From NCBI GenBank assembly GCA_002286855.1, contig NRSV01000014.1:467268-531267 (forward strand): a stretch of 64,000 bases of DNA. Direction: 5' to 3'. The notes under the pieces were generated by a model that was not told where the DNA came from, made no database searches, and saw only the letters and a program-made list of their open reading frames with translations. Source of the stretch: Bipolaris cookei. Taxonomy: Eukaryota > Ascomycota > Dothideomycetes > Pleosporales > Pleosporaceae. The position numbers and the translations under genes were made by a program. Numbering within the stretch: position 1 is the first letter of the stretch; each line of letters opens with the position of its first letter. Positions 1 to 11,229 of this stretch are shown one piece after another.

Positions 1-2836
1 CTTCTTGACCTAAGTACAGATAATCCAGTTCTTGCTTAAAAGGCTCGACGTCGTGAGTAAGCGCATGGTGTATGAAGGCCCTTGCGCGAAAGTAGGCTCG
101 TTCCGTATACAAGGCGCTGCTGAGCTTGGTCTCTGGTGCCGAACGATGTACGTCGTATCCCGCTTCATTGTAATACGGCTCTTTTACCAGCACTAGACCC
201 ATGAGCGAAACCAGGACTTGGAGCAGCGTACTCTTTGCAGGACTCCAGCTCTCGTTTCGCTCATCCGTGTGCCATGTTCCCAGTAAACTCAAACAAATCT
301 TCCCATCTTCGTACAGATTCGGATTGACTGCGCCGTTGCCATTGGTCCAGCTGTGAAAATAGGCATCAGGTGCTTGTTGTGGGTACGATGAACCGAGGTG
401 AAAATCGATGACGAATGGAGCGAATTCATAGGGTGTGTCGTTAGGACCAATCATGAGCACGCGCAAAAGATCGAGGCGTGACTCCCAGGTGCGGACGTAG
501 ATTCCAGGCGGTAATGAGCTCCGAAGGATCTTATGCTCTTTTGCAATACGGCGCATGAAGGCGGACGACGATGTCGACGACATGCCAACATAGCGATGTG
601 ACGACGGTGGGGGCGTATCTAGGATGACAAAGGATGCCGGTCCTGCAGTGGATGACTCGGTGTTTCCGTGCTCCATGCGCGTGTTGTCGGCCTCTGGCTC
701 TGGCTGTGAATTAGGTTTCTCTTCTTTTGTCGGGGGCGACTTGATCTCAGGGGTAGTCTTGGTGGTATCGACGTCTTCCTTTGTGGTGTCAATTAGATCT
801 GGCATTGACTCGTCATCGTTATCGTCGTCGTCAGGGTCGTCATCTTCCTCTTCGGTTGACCAGTCGCTCTCATCTCCGACGGGTGGCTCGCCCTCCATGC
901 CTTCGTACTCAATCCACATTTCGTTAAAAGAGACAGAATCGAAGTCATCAGAATCAAATTCTTCGTCCGAGTCTTCAATGGAGTCGCCGTCTAGCTCCCC
1001 AAGGTTGTTGACAAAATCATCAGCCATATCACTGCTGTAAGCAAGGTGGACGCACTCATAGGGGACTTTGACATCAACTACAGGCTTCGCAGCACCAAGA
1101 CGAACAGTCAGTTTACCGTCCAAGCCTAGATCAATGACCTCGCCAAACCAATTGGGGCCGGTAATGTTGGTCGCAGACTGTACAGCTTCAACATTGTCTG
1201 GATTTAGAATGACGAAATCGCCACGGCGTCGCGTAAGAGCTTGCAGCGAGTAAATGTCGTACAAACTAACATCTTCAATGGTGTCACTGAGCTCGCCTGT
1301 AGTGCATGGCGGGAGCAGGTCATTGCCAAAGAACTCTACGAAAGCGTTTTTGAACCACCGCACAGTTGCTATCCGATCTCGACCCTTGACAGTCTGGACA
1401 ATGCCTACTTTTGCGGGCCTCTTCGTCTCCGATTCTTCTGCATCATCATCGTCACGGACCTCTTTTGAGAAGATGAGCTCTCCCGGCCATACCTCGTCGT
1501 CATCCTCGACGTTGGGGTCGGGCAGTAGGGCGGAGCTGAGGTCGTGTGTTATTGACAGGTCCTGCCATTGCACCGTGACTTGGCTGTGGGTCTGCGTGAC
1601 GAGAAAGACGTTGAGGTCGTAGCCCAAAGAGTCAGTCCGGGGAATGCGCGTGACCTTGCCTTGTGCATGTCCGTCGGGCAGAGTGTGGGTGCCGTCGTAC
1701 TTGACAGCGGCGCCCGCAACATCCTTGAAGCGGACGCGGTCTCCCACGGCCACATCAGCAACGTGATATGACTTATCGACACCATTCTCAGACAGAGGAA
1801 GTGTTGTGGCGGTACCGCCTGATGCATCGTACTTGTAAAAGGTGGGGCTCTCAAATTCGTCGCGGCCAAGGGTGACTGGCGGCTCCTCCGCGGCGAAAGC
1901 ACGATTGCGGGAGCCGATGCTCCTTGCAAGCCATTGCACGTCGATTTCGGTTGCTCGTGTCTCGACTACCATGCCGACGGGGGGCACGCTGGGGTCGTAT
2001 GCGCCAAAGCGCCAGCGGCCCCTCCGCAGGTTTCCCTTTTTTGTCTTGCACGTGTCTCCGACGCTCAGGCGGTCTATGGTGGTGTCGTCTTGAGTCAGCT
2101 CCGAGGGGTCCTCAACGACGACAACTGAGTTGTTTGCGAGCTTGATAGCGACCTCGTCGTAGACATTTTCTACACGGCCAACCCAGTCGCCATAGACGAC
2201 GAGGGCTCCCTCGACGAACTCGTGGACGTTGATGAGCTCGTCGGCGGCCACATTACGCACCGAGTGGTCGTCGGTAATGGCCTGGGTAATGTGCCCGCCG
2301 TTAAAGAGAGTGGCGGGGAAAAGAGTGCAGACAGCCTGGGTGCCGATGACGGTGCCGCTCATGTAGTCCTCAGCCTTGCGCTTTACGACATCGCCCACAT
2401 AGAGGGCGCGGTCGAGCAGCTGCAGCCTGGCCTCTGGGATGAGCTCCGTCTTGTACTGCGTCTGCCACGAGACGAGGACCGTGCCGCGCGGGGGAATGCC
2501 GTCCTTAATAAACTTTGCAAATTGGTCCTGGGGAATGTCGCCATGGCACTCGATGTCGTCGGGATAGTCGCGCTGGGGGCGGGGCTCGTGCGAGTCGACG
2601 TCGCCAAAGGAGCGCTCTATGATGCCGACGCTATACTTGTCGTCGATGAGCCCGACCGTGTCCTCGACGCAGAAGACGACATGCTGGGCGCTTTGCATTT
2701 GGGGAGTCGATGGGCGGGGGCCGGTGTGTGCGGCTGGGAGTGCGCTGCCCCGGGGTGCGAAGAAGCTGGCGGCGCTGGACAGGGCGAGATGGATGAAGGT
2801 GCTGGGATACTTTCTTGGGCGGGGCCTTTCTCGCAT
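1..2836 (-). CDS. UBE2O-like E2/E3 hybrid ubiquitin-conjugating enzyme (3' end beyond window)
   Basis: One uninterrupted minus-strand frame of 945 codons runs off the left edge. Its last third carries a UBC fold: a [16 protein letters not shown] stretch, then [16 protein letters not shown] with the catalytic Cys (codon 295-293, residue 848 from the first ATG), then [15 protein letters not shown]. This insert-bearing form, after a long N-terminal region of small beta-type repeats and an acidic stretch (about residues 610-680), is the UBE2O / plant UBC23-25 architecture. That family acts as E2 and E3 on one chain. The first in-frame ATG is at 2836. A second at 2698 begins [19 protein letters not shown], which looks more like folded protein, so the true start may be 2698. 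I saw no intron. It is divergent from COG8 across 117 bp. Confidence 0.85.
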   Translation of the reverse strand, partial: MRERPRPRKYPSTFIHLALSSAASFFAPRGSALPAAHTGPRPSTPQMQSAQHVVFCVEDTVGLIDDKYSVGIIERSFGDVDSHEPRPQRDYPDDIECHGDIPQDQFAKFIKDGIPPRGTVLVSWQTQYKTELIPEARLQLLDRALYVGDVVKRKAEDYMSGTVIGTQAVCTLFPATLFNGGHITQAITDDHSVRNVAADELINVHEFVEGALVVYGDWVGRVENVYDEVAIKLANNSVVVVEDPSELTQDDTTIDRLSVGDTCKTKKGNLRRGRWRFGAYDPSVPPVGMVVETRATEIDVQWLARSIGSRNRAFAAEEPPVTLGRDEFESPTFYKYDASGGTATTLPLSENGVDKSYHVADVAVGDRVRFKDVAGAAVKYDGTHTLPDGHAQGKVTRIPRTDSLGYDLNVFLVTQTHSQVTVQWQDLSITHDLSSALLPDPNVEDDDEVWPGELIFSKEVRDDDDAEESETKRPAKVGIVQTVKGRDRIATVRWFKNAFVEFFGNDLLPPCTTGELSDTIEDVSLYDIYSLQALTRRRGDFVILNPDNVEAVQSATNITGPNWFGEVIDLGLDGKLTVRLGAAKPVVDVKVPYECVHLAYSSDMADDFVNNLGELDGDSIEDSDEEFDSDDFDSVSFNEMWIEYEGMEGEPPVGDESDWSTEEEDDDPDDDDNDDESMPDLIDTTKEDVDTTKTTPEIKSPPTKEEKPNSQPEPEADNTRMEHGNTESSTAGPASFVILDTPPPSSHRYVGMSSTSSSAFMRRIAKEHKILRSSLPPGIYVRTWESRLDLLRVLMIGPNDTPYEFAPFVIDFHLGSSYPQQAPDAYFHSWTNGNGAVNPNLYEDGKICLSLLGTWHTDERNESWSPAKSTLLQVLVSLMGLVLVKEPYYNEAGYDVHRSAPETKLSSALYTERAYFRARAFIHHALTHDVEPFKQELDYLYLGQE

Positions 2837-2953
2837 GTGAAGCGTCAATGCTTGCAGGGGTCCACATCTACTCTATACCATACGTGCATACGTACATACA
2901 TACATATTACACTCCCACACACACATACACACACATGACCGCCCATATACACC
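2837..2953. promoter_or_regulatory. Divergent promoter gap between the E2/E3 gene and COG8
   Basis: These 117 bp separate two outward-facing start codons and must hold both promoters and leaders, unless the left gene starts at 2698. The stretch contains CATA/CACA-rich simple sequence (about 2885-2936). No TATA box or factor site is clear. Confidence 0.4.
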
Positions 2954-4402
2954 ATGGCTGACTCTCTCTACGACCTCCTCGTTCCCTACCTTGACGCCCG
3001 CCCTGTTCCCAACGACACCGCGACAAATGCCTACCTGTCCCGCCTAACCACCCTCCCGCTACCAGCCCTCACTTCGTCGGAGCAACAATCGCTGGCCCAA
3101 AGCTCGCAATCAATACTGCGCTCCATTCAGGCCCTCTCCAAAAAATCCCACAAGCCAATCATCGCCTCGGCCGACCACCTGCTGCATCTGCGCACCACTC
3201 TCCCGCACATTGGACACGATGCAGCAACCATCCACGCCGAGCTGCCCGCGCTCGAAACAGCAGCACAGCGCTTCTCCGACAAATACAGTAGAGGCGCTGA
3301 TAACGCTATACTTGAAAGGCGGAGAAAAGCCATGCTGCTGTCGCGCAACATTGACCGCGTCTCCGATGTCCTCGACCTCCCCACCCTCCTCTCGTCTGCC
3401 ATAACATCGTCGACAGCCGCCGCACAAGCAACCTCGTCCACGGCCACCGCAAATGCAAACTACTCCTCGGCCCTCGATCTACATGCCCATATCAAGCGCC
3501 TACATGCTCTCTACCCCAACTCGCCTTTGGTCTCCTCGCTCACAGCTCAGGCTGAGCAGGAGATGAAGACCATGACCACCAACCTCATCACAGCTCTCCA
3601 GGTCCAGGGAATCAAGTTGGCAGGTGCAATGCGAACTATTGGCTGGCTCCGACGTGTTGCCCCAGAGCTAGATGAATCATGGTCCACCAAACAGGCCGCC
3701 ATTGGTAGTGGTGAGGGCACTTTGGGCGCGCTTTTCCTTGTTTGCAGGCTAGTCTGCCTCGAGTCCATGCTCGAAGCCCTGTCCCCTCTCCGCGACCTCG
3801 CAGACCAGGAAACTTCGAAGCGCACAAGTAAGACCACAAAAGTTACAGACAATGGCTGGGCTGCTGGCCAACAAACGGAAAGGTACTTGAAAAAGTACCT
3901 CGAAGTGTTCCGCGAACAAAGCTTCGCCATAATATCCATGTACAAAAGCATCTTTCCTTCTGCTCTTCCCGTACCAGGATCCGAAGACGCTGCAGCCCCG
4001 GCTGTCAAGCCCGTCGACTCGTCTGATCCTCTTCAGCCCATCCCTTCTGCTCTCGCTACTTTTCCTCTCCACCTCGTAGAAATGCTCTTCGACACACTGC
4101 GCGACTATCTGCCTAACGTGCAAGATCGCTCAGCAAGAGACTCGCTTCTTACCCAGGTCCTCTACTGCGCTGGCTCACTGGGCAGACTCGGTGCAGACTT
4201 TAGCGTAATGATTGCGCTGCTCGAAGAAGATTTGCGCGCAGAGCTAGACGAGAATGTAGAAGAGAGCGAGGCAGACGAGGAATGGGTTGATGTTATGAAG
4301 AAGCACCGTGTCCAAGCATCGAGATTAGAATTGCTGGCTTCGGGTGTGGGCACAGCCCGGACGGCGAGTCCGGTTGATAAAGTTGCCAGTCCGGCAAAAT
4401 AA
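2954..4402 (+). CDS. COG8: Conserved oligomeric Golgi complex subunit 8 (Dor1 family)
   Basis: A 482-residue single-exon protein that begins MADSLYDLLVPYLDARP. It is helical, with heptad-like leucines, and matches the Dor1/COG8 pattern: SLAQSSQSILRSIQALSKKS near the N-terminus, RRKAMLLSRNIDRVSDVLDLP around residue 120, and later a TIGWLRRVAPELDESW segment. COG8 belongs to lobe B of the COG tether, which returns glycosylation enzymes within the Golgi. The acidic, Ala/Ser-rich C-terminus looks disordered, as is usual for fungal members. The ATG at 2954 follows ACC, a good fungal start context. The E2/E3 gene lies head-to-head upstream. Family assignment is from recognised sequence pattern only. 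Confidence 0.85.
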   Translation: MADSLYDLLVPYLDARPVPNDTATNAYLSRLTTLPLPALTSSEQQSLAQSSQSILRSIQALSKKSHKPIIASADHLLHLRTTLPHIGHDAATIHAELPALETAAQRFSDKYSRGADNAILERRRKAMLLSRNIDRVSDVLDLPTLLSSAITSSTAAAQATSSTATANANYSSALDLHAHIKRLHALYPNSPLVSSLTAQAEQEMKTMTTNLITALQVQGIKLAGAMRTIGWLRRVAPELDESWSTKQAAIGSGEGTLGALFLVCRLVCLESMLEALSPLRDLADQETSKRTSKTTKVTDNGWAAGQQTERYLKKYLEVFREQSFAIISMYKSIFPSALPVPGSEDAAAPAVKPVDSSDPLQPIPSALATFPLHLVEMLFDTLRDYLPNVQDRSARDSLLTQVLYCAGSLGRLGADFSVMIALLEEDLRAELDENVEESEADEEWVDVMKKHRVQASRLELLASGVGTARTASPVDKVASPAK

Positions 4403-4761
4403 ATGGCTAGTTGAGTTGTAATACTAATTGGTTGGCGATGATACCCTTTTTTAAAAGTATGTTCTTTGTTGTTTAGTCTACATGCGTAGAGTATGTAGAC
4501 ATACCGGCACGCAAAGGTTTCGCTCAGCGCAGAGTTACCAAAACAGTCACAATTCAAGAAAAATAAAACGAATAAGGACAAGACTCCAAATCAAGGATCC
4601 CTTCATCTTAAGCATTTACAAATTAATGAGCGTGGCTACACATTATCCTATATTTTCATAATCATCACCGCATCACCCTTTTTTTCTTCCCATATCCCCA
4701 TGCATCTCTTCGTCATAACATCCCTTTCCCTCTCTCTTTCTCTCTCTCTCTCTCAGCCCAC
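4403..4761. other. Convergent 3' gap, with CT-rich tract
   Basis: This is shared 3' flank of COG8 and the downstream minus-strand secreted-protein gene. It is AT-rich and ends in a (TC)n microsatellite at about 4731-4754, directly after the stop of the secreted-protein gene. I see no coding sequence. Confidence 0.5.
4731..4754. repeat. (TC)n microsatellite
   Basis: About twelve TC units, with one imperfection at the left end. It lies in the probable 3' UTR of the small secreted-protein gene. Confidence 0.8.
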
Positions 4762-5241
4762 CTAGCATGTAACATAAATACTCTTAAACGGCGTACTAGC
4801 AGCAAGTGCACTACACACCCCCGCGGTCTGCAATCCCACCGACCCAGTCTCCTGCTGACACTTATCGTCTGCAAAAACCTTGATTATTCACATAAACATT
4901 AGCATCACTCCTCTCAACCTTCCCAAAAAAACGAACGGAAAGAGAAAGAGAGAAAAAGATATATTGTAAGAAAGAAAGAGGGAGAATGTACCAGAACACC
5001 CCTTGTTAGCATAATCCAACGTAAGACTCGCTACGCAATCATCGTTAATAACGTTGCATCCAGGCACCAAATCCCCCGACCCGGCTATGTTGCAGATTGT
5101 GCCTGTGCAGTTGGCACCTGCGTAGCGATCTACAGAGGCGACGATGTTGCGTGGCGCGGATGAGCGGGGGGAGAGGAAGCGCGAGATGGGAGATGCCGAT
5201 GCGAGGCCCAGAGTTGCAATTAGAAGAGTGAGAGCGTGCAT
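4762..5241 (-). CDS. Small secreted cysteine-rich protein (118 aa, two exons)
   Basis: The exons are complement(4992..5241) and complement(4762..4868). The intron 4869-4991 has a GTACAT donor, a GTGATGCTAATG branch region and a TTTTTGCAG acceptor. The joined frame is 357 nt. The protein starts MHALTLLIATLGLASASP, a clear signal peptide, then SRFLSPRSSAPR (possibly a short propeptide) and a mature part with eight cysteines, the last at the C-terminus (YVTC). Eight cysteines in under 100 residues suggest four disulphides. I do not recognise a named family. Such proteins in plant-associated fungi are often candidate effectors or surface proteins, but nothing in the sequence proves a role. The upstream ATG-free leader is AT-rich. 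Confidence 0.75.
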
Positions 5242-7520
5242 TTTTTTTCCTTGTGTTGGGGGGAGTTTGGTGTGTGGATCGGGGAAGTAGAGGTGGAGTG
5301 TGGGGATTAAGATATTAAGTAGTATACGTTTTCCAAGGCTGCTGATAGTAGTAGTATTAGGTCTTGGGGTATTGGGATGAGTAGTAGATGTTGGTATGCC
5401 AAGGGAGCATGTATACGAACTATTCTTATACATTTTCCCATTTGCTCTTCCGACTAGCCTCCCTTCTCACCCGATGTATGTACAGATATTTGCCTCACAA
5501 TCGGCACATGCACGCATGCACGCATGCACGCACGCACGCACGCATTTGCACCTAGCCTTCCCGTATATGGTGAGCAAGCCCCGTCGGAGGAATTCTTCTA
5601 TGCAGCTACTATCTTCCAGCGTAGTGGTGGAAAAGCTCTCGAGGGCGTAAAAATAGTACCCCAACGGCACGGTACATACCTACAAGCCGCCCACATCCCT
5701 GGTCGGATGCCGTCGGCTTTCCCTCTTATTCTCTCAAAATGGGATATGATGACGCTAGAGTTCGATAGTGCGATGCGGCTGACTAGGCAAAACGAGATAT
5801 GTATGTCTCGATGACTGACAAAAAGATTCCTGCAGAATCTTTTTCAGTGCAAGTACAGAAAAGAAAAGCGTACGACACTCTCTCCCCTGAGTTACCATGT
5901 TTCTAAATATAAAAGAAAGCTGCACTTATGTATCTACCGGATCAAAGGTACTGTTACGTTTTCTGTTAGTTACTAGGACATCCCATGTCATCCCGCTTAC
6001 ACCCAGTGTAAAAAGCTTTGGACGGGTATCTCACCCGCACATCATGATCCAATAGCCGATCGTCATATCACCTCGCCGTGAAACCGAAGGCACCCGGGAA
6101 CATGGATTTTTTTCCTTTGGAAGGAAGGGATATGCTTCGCTCCGAAAAAACCGTTGCTAGACCGAACAAAGAATCTTACGTATGAAGCCGATAACCCTAC
6201 ACCACGCTGACATCACAAGTCCTCTCTCACCCGTTTTTTACTATCAGAAGTTGCGGTCAATAGGATGGACGGCTCGCGATGGATAGCCCAGAGCAACTGT
6301 AGTATCGGTTTTTATTTGGCTGGCAAATATAGTTGCTAGATTGCTTCGGCCTTTCACGAGGTGCGTCAGATGGGCGAAGAGTTTTCCGGAACACATACGG
6401 GACCTCGATAACATAGTATCGTGCTATGCTGACATGTCTTTGAAAGAAAAAAACCCCTGCTCTCGGCCATGTGCCAATGAGCTGTGAAGTCGAATGCTCT
6501 TCCTTCAAATCCTCTAAATGCACAAGCTCATTAGCTAACAGAAAAACACTCGTGCCACAGACACCGAATGAATCCTCTGCCTGATACTTGCGTAACCTCA
6601 GCCATTCAATAGTTTAGCTTGGAGGGATTCAACGTTCGATTTTTACCTTCTAGCCCGTCCCGGCCTTGCAGTAGTTCCATGCGTCCAAGCGAAAGACGGT
6701 AAACCGATCTAGTAGCCCATCGGCGAATAGACATTCAGGCCACCAGTATGCATCCTTGCACCCACATACACGAGTGGTTCCTGCAGCCTGTGGGTAATGG
6801 TAAGGGTCTAAATGGTGGCTTGCTGCTGGCACCAAAGTTGGCTCTTGAGCTTAGTCCAGTGTAAGCATCAACCAATGGTTAGTACTGCTGTCAAGCGTTC
6901 TTGGCTCAGAGTCAGAGCTTCCGTTATCCGTTGGGCTATTACCACAGACGCCTGGCATTGTGATACTCTTACCGTGTACTGGGTTTCTGGTTGCCAAATG
7001 TACAATACAAGCCGCTCCTTGTTCGTAGCAGTTACTAGTAACTGCTGCCTCATGCATGATAAAAACGCAACATACAAGTCAATAGTATAAACGCTTGATA
7101 ACGATCCTTCTCAAACCATATTGCATTAGAGGACTAGCGGATTGGTGACGATTGCACATGTCTACCGTCAAAATCGTGGCGTGATGACCGGGTAAATCGA
7201 GGCTCGCGTAATCGCTATGCATGTTGCGCAGGTGCCAACAACGGCAGCTACATGGATACGGTGTCCACTTGGTTTACTTATGGATAATCGATACATACGG
7301 GTTCGGCTTAGAGTCCTATCACTCCGTCAATGGCAGTATTGAGTGGCTACCGTAGTCATTCTTCATCTGCAATCACCTTCCCAGGCCCAAATCCGTAGTA
7401 CACATTCTCGATGTATTTGCTCTTTCTGCTCAAGTATGATTGTATTAGATCATTATCTCCAGTATCTCAAGTAACGAAAGGGTATTGTCTGTTTCTGTAG
7501 CTCCGGGCCATTTTTCCAAG
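5242..7520. other. 2.3 kb without recognisable genes
   Basis: Only short, unconvincing open frames occur, with no domain signal and no plausible splice-linked exons. The left edge is the promoter of the secreted-protein gene and the right edge is the 3' flank of the C69 peptidase. A CACG/CATG microsatellite lies at 5505-5545. Confidence 0.45.
5505..5545. repeat. (CACGCATG)n / (CACG)n microsatellite
   Basis: Three CACGCATG-like units pass into four CACG units. It is intergenic. Confidence 0.8.
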
Positions 7521-9135
7521 TCATGTTGATCGTCGAAATCTCTTCAAAGGTTTCTGCTTGTCAGCTGGTCGATCCTAATACAACAACATCAGTATGCACC
7601 AAACATCTCTACCCTCATGTCTAACTCACCGGATCCCATCCTACCAGACAATTTACTGTCTCAGCCCCAAGCCCAGGATCATTGATTCGATTGCCACTCG
7701 GCATGCGGAACTGACCCGTCAGCTTTACATAGGCATCAAGAGCATCAGCTATAGTCCTCCCAAGCGCTAGTGCCTTCTCTGCCCTGGCATGCGAGTAAAA
7801 AGTCAAAAGATCCAGTGCATGCTCCCGCTGGCCGGCCTCCACCATTGTATGGGCAGCTCGCTCGACCCATTCCATGTCAGCAAAAGATGCATTCTCAAAT
7901 CCATGCAGCATGTTTTGCACAACGAGCAGATGACTTTCCGGATCTGAGCACGTGTAGTAGAGTACTTTTTTGAATATACGTCCAGCAAATTGGGTGGCTT
8001 CTTGATACTGGTAGTCAGTATCCAGGAATGTTGCTGCAGCATCCTTGTACAGGTAGCGATGTAGTCCATACTCTGGCGGAATGTTTTTGACACCCAGCCA
8101 CCATGGGTTGAAAGGAGCTGTTACTGAACCAGTAGGCGCAACCCAAACACGGATCAGATCGGGGTCGCTATTTGGACGTAGAGATACGACTTGGCCGTAA
8201 CCAGCTTCATCGTCTGAGATTCTGTAGTCGCGAACGCGCTCGATAAGATCTTTCTCGGTTACAGGAGCCATGGCGCGGGTCGCATCTTCAAGCGCAGCTT
8301 GCGACATGTACTTTGCGCCGCCGTCTCGTGCAGTGTATCCTTCTTCTTGGGGTGCGTACGCGTTGAATATGTTAAAAGGCTTGGTGCTGTTTGCGTTCCA
8401 CCAGCCCTGCTCGACCGCAAAACTCACAATGTTGGGGCTACCCATGTAGTCTGGGTTGTTTGCAAAGTCCACAGGAAAATCTTCAATATAGCCGGGGTAA
8501 AGAACGCGCACGTCATTTTCACCAAGACGCTCTGCCGCCCAGAGTTTCTGGCCTCCTGACATTTCCCAAACCACCCACCCTTCGTTTGCATCAGCGATGA
8601 GATGTGAGTTACCGCCATAGTCGGCATAGCCATAGTCCGCGATCATTTGTCCAATAAGTTCGACGCCTTCTCTTGCAGTACTCGCTCTCTCCAGTACAAT
8701 ACGGGCCAGGTCAGAGTATTGCAATCCCGTCTGCGGGTTTGGTGTCATGGCAATGAGATCATCTCGGTTCTGGGCCCATATATCGCGTACAGCAACGCCC
8801 TTTTCGTTAACACCACCATTTGTGAGAGGCGCCGGAAACCCTTCAAAGTCCGAGTATTCCATGGAGAGATAGCGAAAGGTATGCGGTGCTTGCGAAATGT
8901 TCATCAACTTTCCCGGCATCACCGCGTCTTCCGTAACGCCGACGACAATGGTGTCGTTCGCATTATAGTCCTTGGCAGGGAAGATCTGAAGCCAATGCGA
9001 TGACACCTCTTCACCTGTTCCGCCCAGCATAACACTGCCATCCTGTGTGAGTGCCTTGCCGACGTAGAATCCATAGCTCGCTCGGGATATCTTTGCGAAG
9101 CTCAAAAGTCCAATCGCGAGAAAATGCGATAACAT
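7521..9135 (-). CDS. Secreted C69-family (PepD-like) dipeptidase with Ser at the nucleophile position
   Basis: The N-terminus is a signal peptide (MLSHFLAIGLLSFAKISRA), then SYGFYVGKALTQDGSVMLGG and SSHWLQIFPAKD. This is the C69 dipeptidase N-terminal block, in which cleavage normally exposes a catalytic Cys before a VGK..T.DGS segment. Here the aligned residue is Ser (AGC). Later family-like parts are LTNGGVNEKGVAVRD, GGNSHLIADANEGWVVW and a long helical C-terminal half. The main frame ends with a TAG at 7621, but a perfect GTGAGT donor at 7629, a TACTGATG branch and a TTAG acceptor (intron 7575-7629, 55 nt) give an alternative 18-codon last exon that ends at 7521. I give the spliced form (519 aa); the unspliced form has 504 aa. 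It is divergent from the S58 peptidase. Confidence 0.75.
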
Positions 9136-10005
9136 ATTTGTGCAAATGGCGATGGCGAGGAAGTTGGTACCGCCAGCAGTCAGGCTACAGACTTTTCTTT
9201 TTCTTCCAGCAAGAGTGGAAAGAGACTATGTATTTACTTGAACAGCGGCCCGACTACGTCAGATAAGTCCGACACGGCACAGCATGGGGATCTGAACTTG
9301 AGAGGGTCAAGCTTGCGGTGTTGGAAGTGCGCTATGCAAGAACCGGTATTCCGATAACAGATCTGTCAACTGAGTCGTGAACACATCGGGAATTTCGCGA
9401 CATTGACAAAATTGCACATTTTAGGCACCACTGATACAGTGGATGATTAGGAAAAGATCAAAGCCTGGCTATCAAGTTTATGGTATGGTTTTACTGATCG
9501 GTTGATGTAGTGCGATAGGCGAGAGAAATGAAGAAGCGGCAATCACGCACAGGGGAATGAGGATGTACACTAGTCATGTACGAGGGCGGGGTCTAGCCAA
9601 TGTGACTCACTATGAGCATTGCCAGAACGCACCTGTAGGATGGAGTTCACACTGTTGTTGCGCTACTTCGCGGCAATCATTGGTATAACTGGCGGTAGTC
9701 CTCATGCGATGGCGGATCAGAATACTGCGCACCTGCCTAATACATCTCCTGCAATGGATTGCGGCGTCGCAACGGCGAGCCGTCTACCCCATAGTAAAGT
9801 AGGACATGAGATTGGTGCCTGGAGAAGGCAGAAGCAGAAATCTGTCATCAATGTACTCTTCAGTAACTTAGTATTGAAGTTTATGGTATATATGTCGCGA
9901 GGCCCCAAGGTAAACTCAAAGCACACAGCCCCAGCTGGGAGTATTACACTATATATCCTATACCGCTTGTAAACTCATCTCTCAAAATCACACAAACAAA
10001 TCAAC
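9136..10005. other. Divergent intergenic region between two peptidase genes
   Basis: 870 bp with outward-facing starts on both sides. The right end has TATATATCC at about 9950, some 55 bp before the S58 start codon, which could act as a TATA element. The other open frames here have no family signal. Confidence 0.4.
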
Positions 10006-11229
10006 ATGACTTCTCTATCTACATCCTCATATCCACGTCAGCGCATCCGCGAGCTGCTCCCAAATCTATACCTGGGTCGTTACCAGCCCGGCCCCTCTAA
10101 CAGTCTCACAGACATCCCTGGCGTACTGGTGCACACTGAATCTATCAACTCCTCGCCCACATACCCCAATGCAGCAGCAAAATCGATAAATACAGGCGTA
10201 ACAACTATCCTGCCACGCAAAGACTGGTTTCACAAAGCTTGTTTTGCAGGCATTTTCCGCTTCAATGGGTCTGGGGAGATGACTGGGTCGCACCTAATCG
10301 AGGAGATGGGTCTGTTATTCTCACCAATTATCATTACGGGCAGCTTTGGTGTTGGCTCAGCATACAATGGAATCTATGAGTATGCTATCCGGGAAAACTG
10401 TGACGCCGAGGGCAAGGTGGACTGGTTCTTGTTGCCAGTCGTGGCAGAGACATTTGACGGCTTTTTGCATGATGTTGCCAAGTTTGCTGTGACGCCAAAG
10501 CATATCGTGGACGGTATCGACAAAGCGAGCAGCGAACCGGTACCGGAAGGAAACACGGGTGGCGGAACGGGTATGATATGTCATTACTTCAAAGGCGGTA
10601 CTGGATCGAGTTCTCGTGTTGTTCCAGCCGAACGAGGACGCAGCTATACCGTGGGCGCGCTCGTCCAAGCCAACTACGGTAAGATGTGGGATTTCAAAAT
10701 CGGCGGAGCACCAATTGGGAGACTCATCTACGAAGAACAGAAGAGGAGGATAGAGGAAAATCCCGAGGATCCAGAGTTGATTGCACAGTCCAAGCTGCTT
10801 TTCAAAGTCGAAAAGGCAAAGGATAAGAAAGACGGATCCATCATTGTCATTATTGCGACAGATGCACCGCTCCACCCAACGCAACTTCAGCGGCTAGCCA
10901 AGCGCGCAACGATTGGGTTGGCTCGGGTAGGCGGCTATGGCACGAATCCGTCTGGCGACATCTTCATGGCGTTTTCCACAGCAAATGAGCTCAATGTGCA
11001 GACTGTCACCGCGGGCCAGGCAAGCGTAGAGCCGTACAAGGCACGAGAAGTACAGGTTACCATGACGGATGACCAGACCATCAACGCGCTCTTTGAAGCA
11101 AGCGCAGATATAGTTGAAGAGGCCATCTATAACGCGGTGTGCATGGCGGAAACCATGGACGGGAACGGGAACAAGATCGAGGCGCTAGATCTGGGGCGGG
11201 TCAAGGAGCTGATGCAAAAGTACTTGTGA
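10006..11229 (+). CDS. DmpA/BapA-type aminopeptidase, peptidase family S58
   Basis: A 407-residue single-exon protein. Landmarks are ITDIPGV-like [14 protein letters not shown] near residue 35, [10 protein letters not shown] (62-71), [18 protein letters not shown] (110-127), [18 protein letters not shown] (181-198) and GTGSSSRVV (198-206). These are the blocks of DmpA/BapA-like enzymes, which self-cleave just before a Ser that becomes the N-terminal nucleophile of the beta chain. The expected site is in GTGSSSR. Family members release N-terminal residues, including D-amino acids or beta-amino acids, from small peptides and amides. There is no signal peptide, so it is probably cytosolic. It is divergent from the secreted C69 peptidase. 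Confidence 0.88.
   Translation: MTSLSTSSYPRQRIRELLPNLYLGRYQPGPSNSLTDIPGVLVHTESINSSPTYPNAAAKSINTGVTTILPRKDWFHKACFAGIFRFNGSGEMTGSHLIEEMGLLFSPIIITGSFGVGSAYNGIYEYAIRENCDAEGKVDWFLLPVVAETFDGFLHDVAKFAVTPKHIVDGIDKASSEPVPEGNTGGGTGMICHYFKGGTGSSSRVVPAERGRSYTVGALVQANYGKMWDFKIGGAPIGRLIYEEQKRRIEENPEDPELIAQSKLLFKVEKAKDKKDGSIIVIIATDAPLHPTQLQRLAKRATIGLARVGGYGTNPSGDIFMAFSTANELNVQTVTAGQASVEPYKAREVQVTMTDDQTINALFEASADIVEEAIYNAVCMAETMDGNGNKIEALDLGRVKELMQKYL

Noticed and set aside
5505..5545. Tandem repeats considered as a CRISPR or centromere-like array
   Set aside because: A simple microsatellite without spacers, and the genome is eukaryotic.
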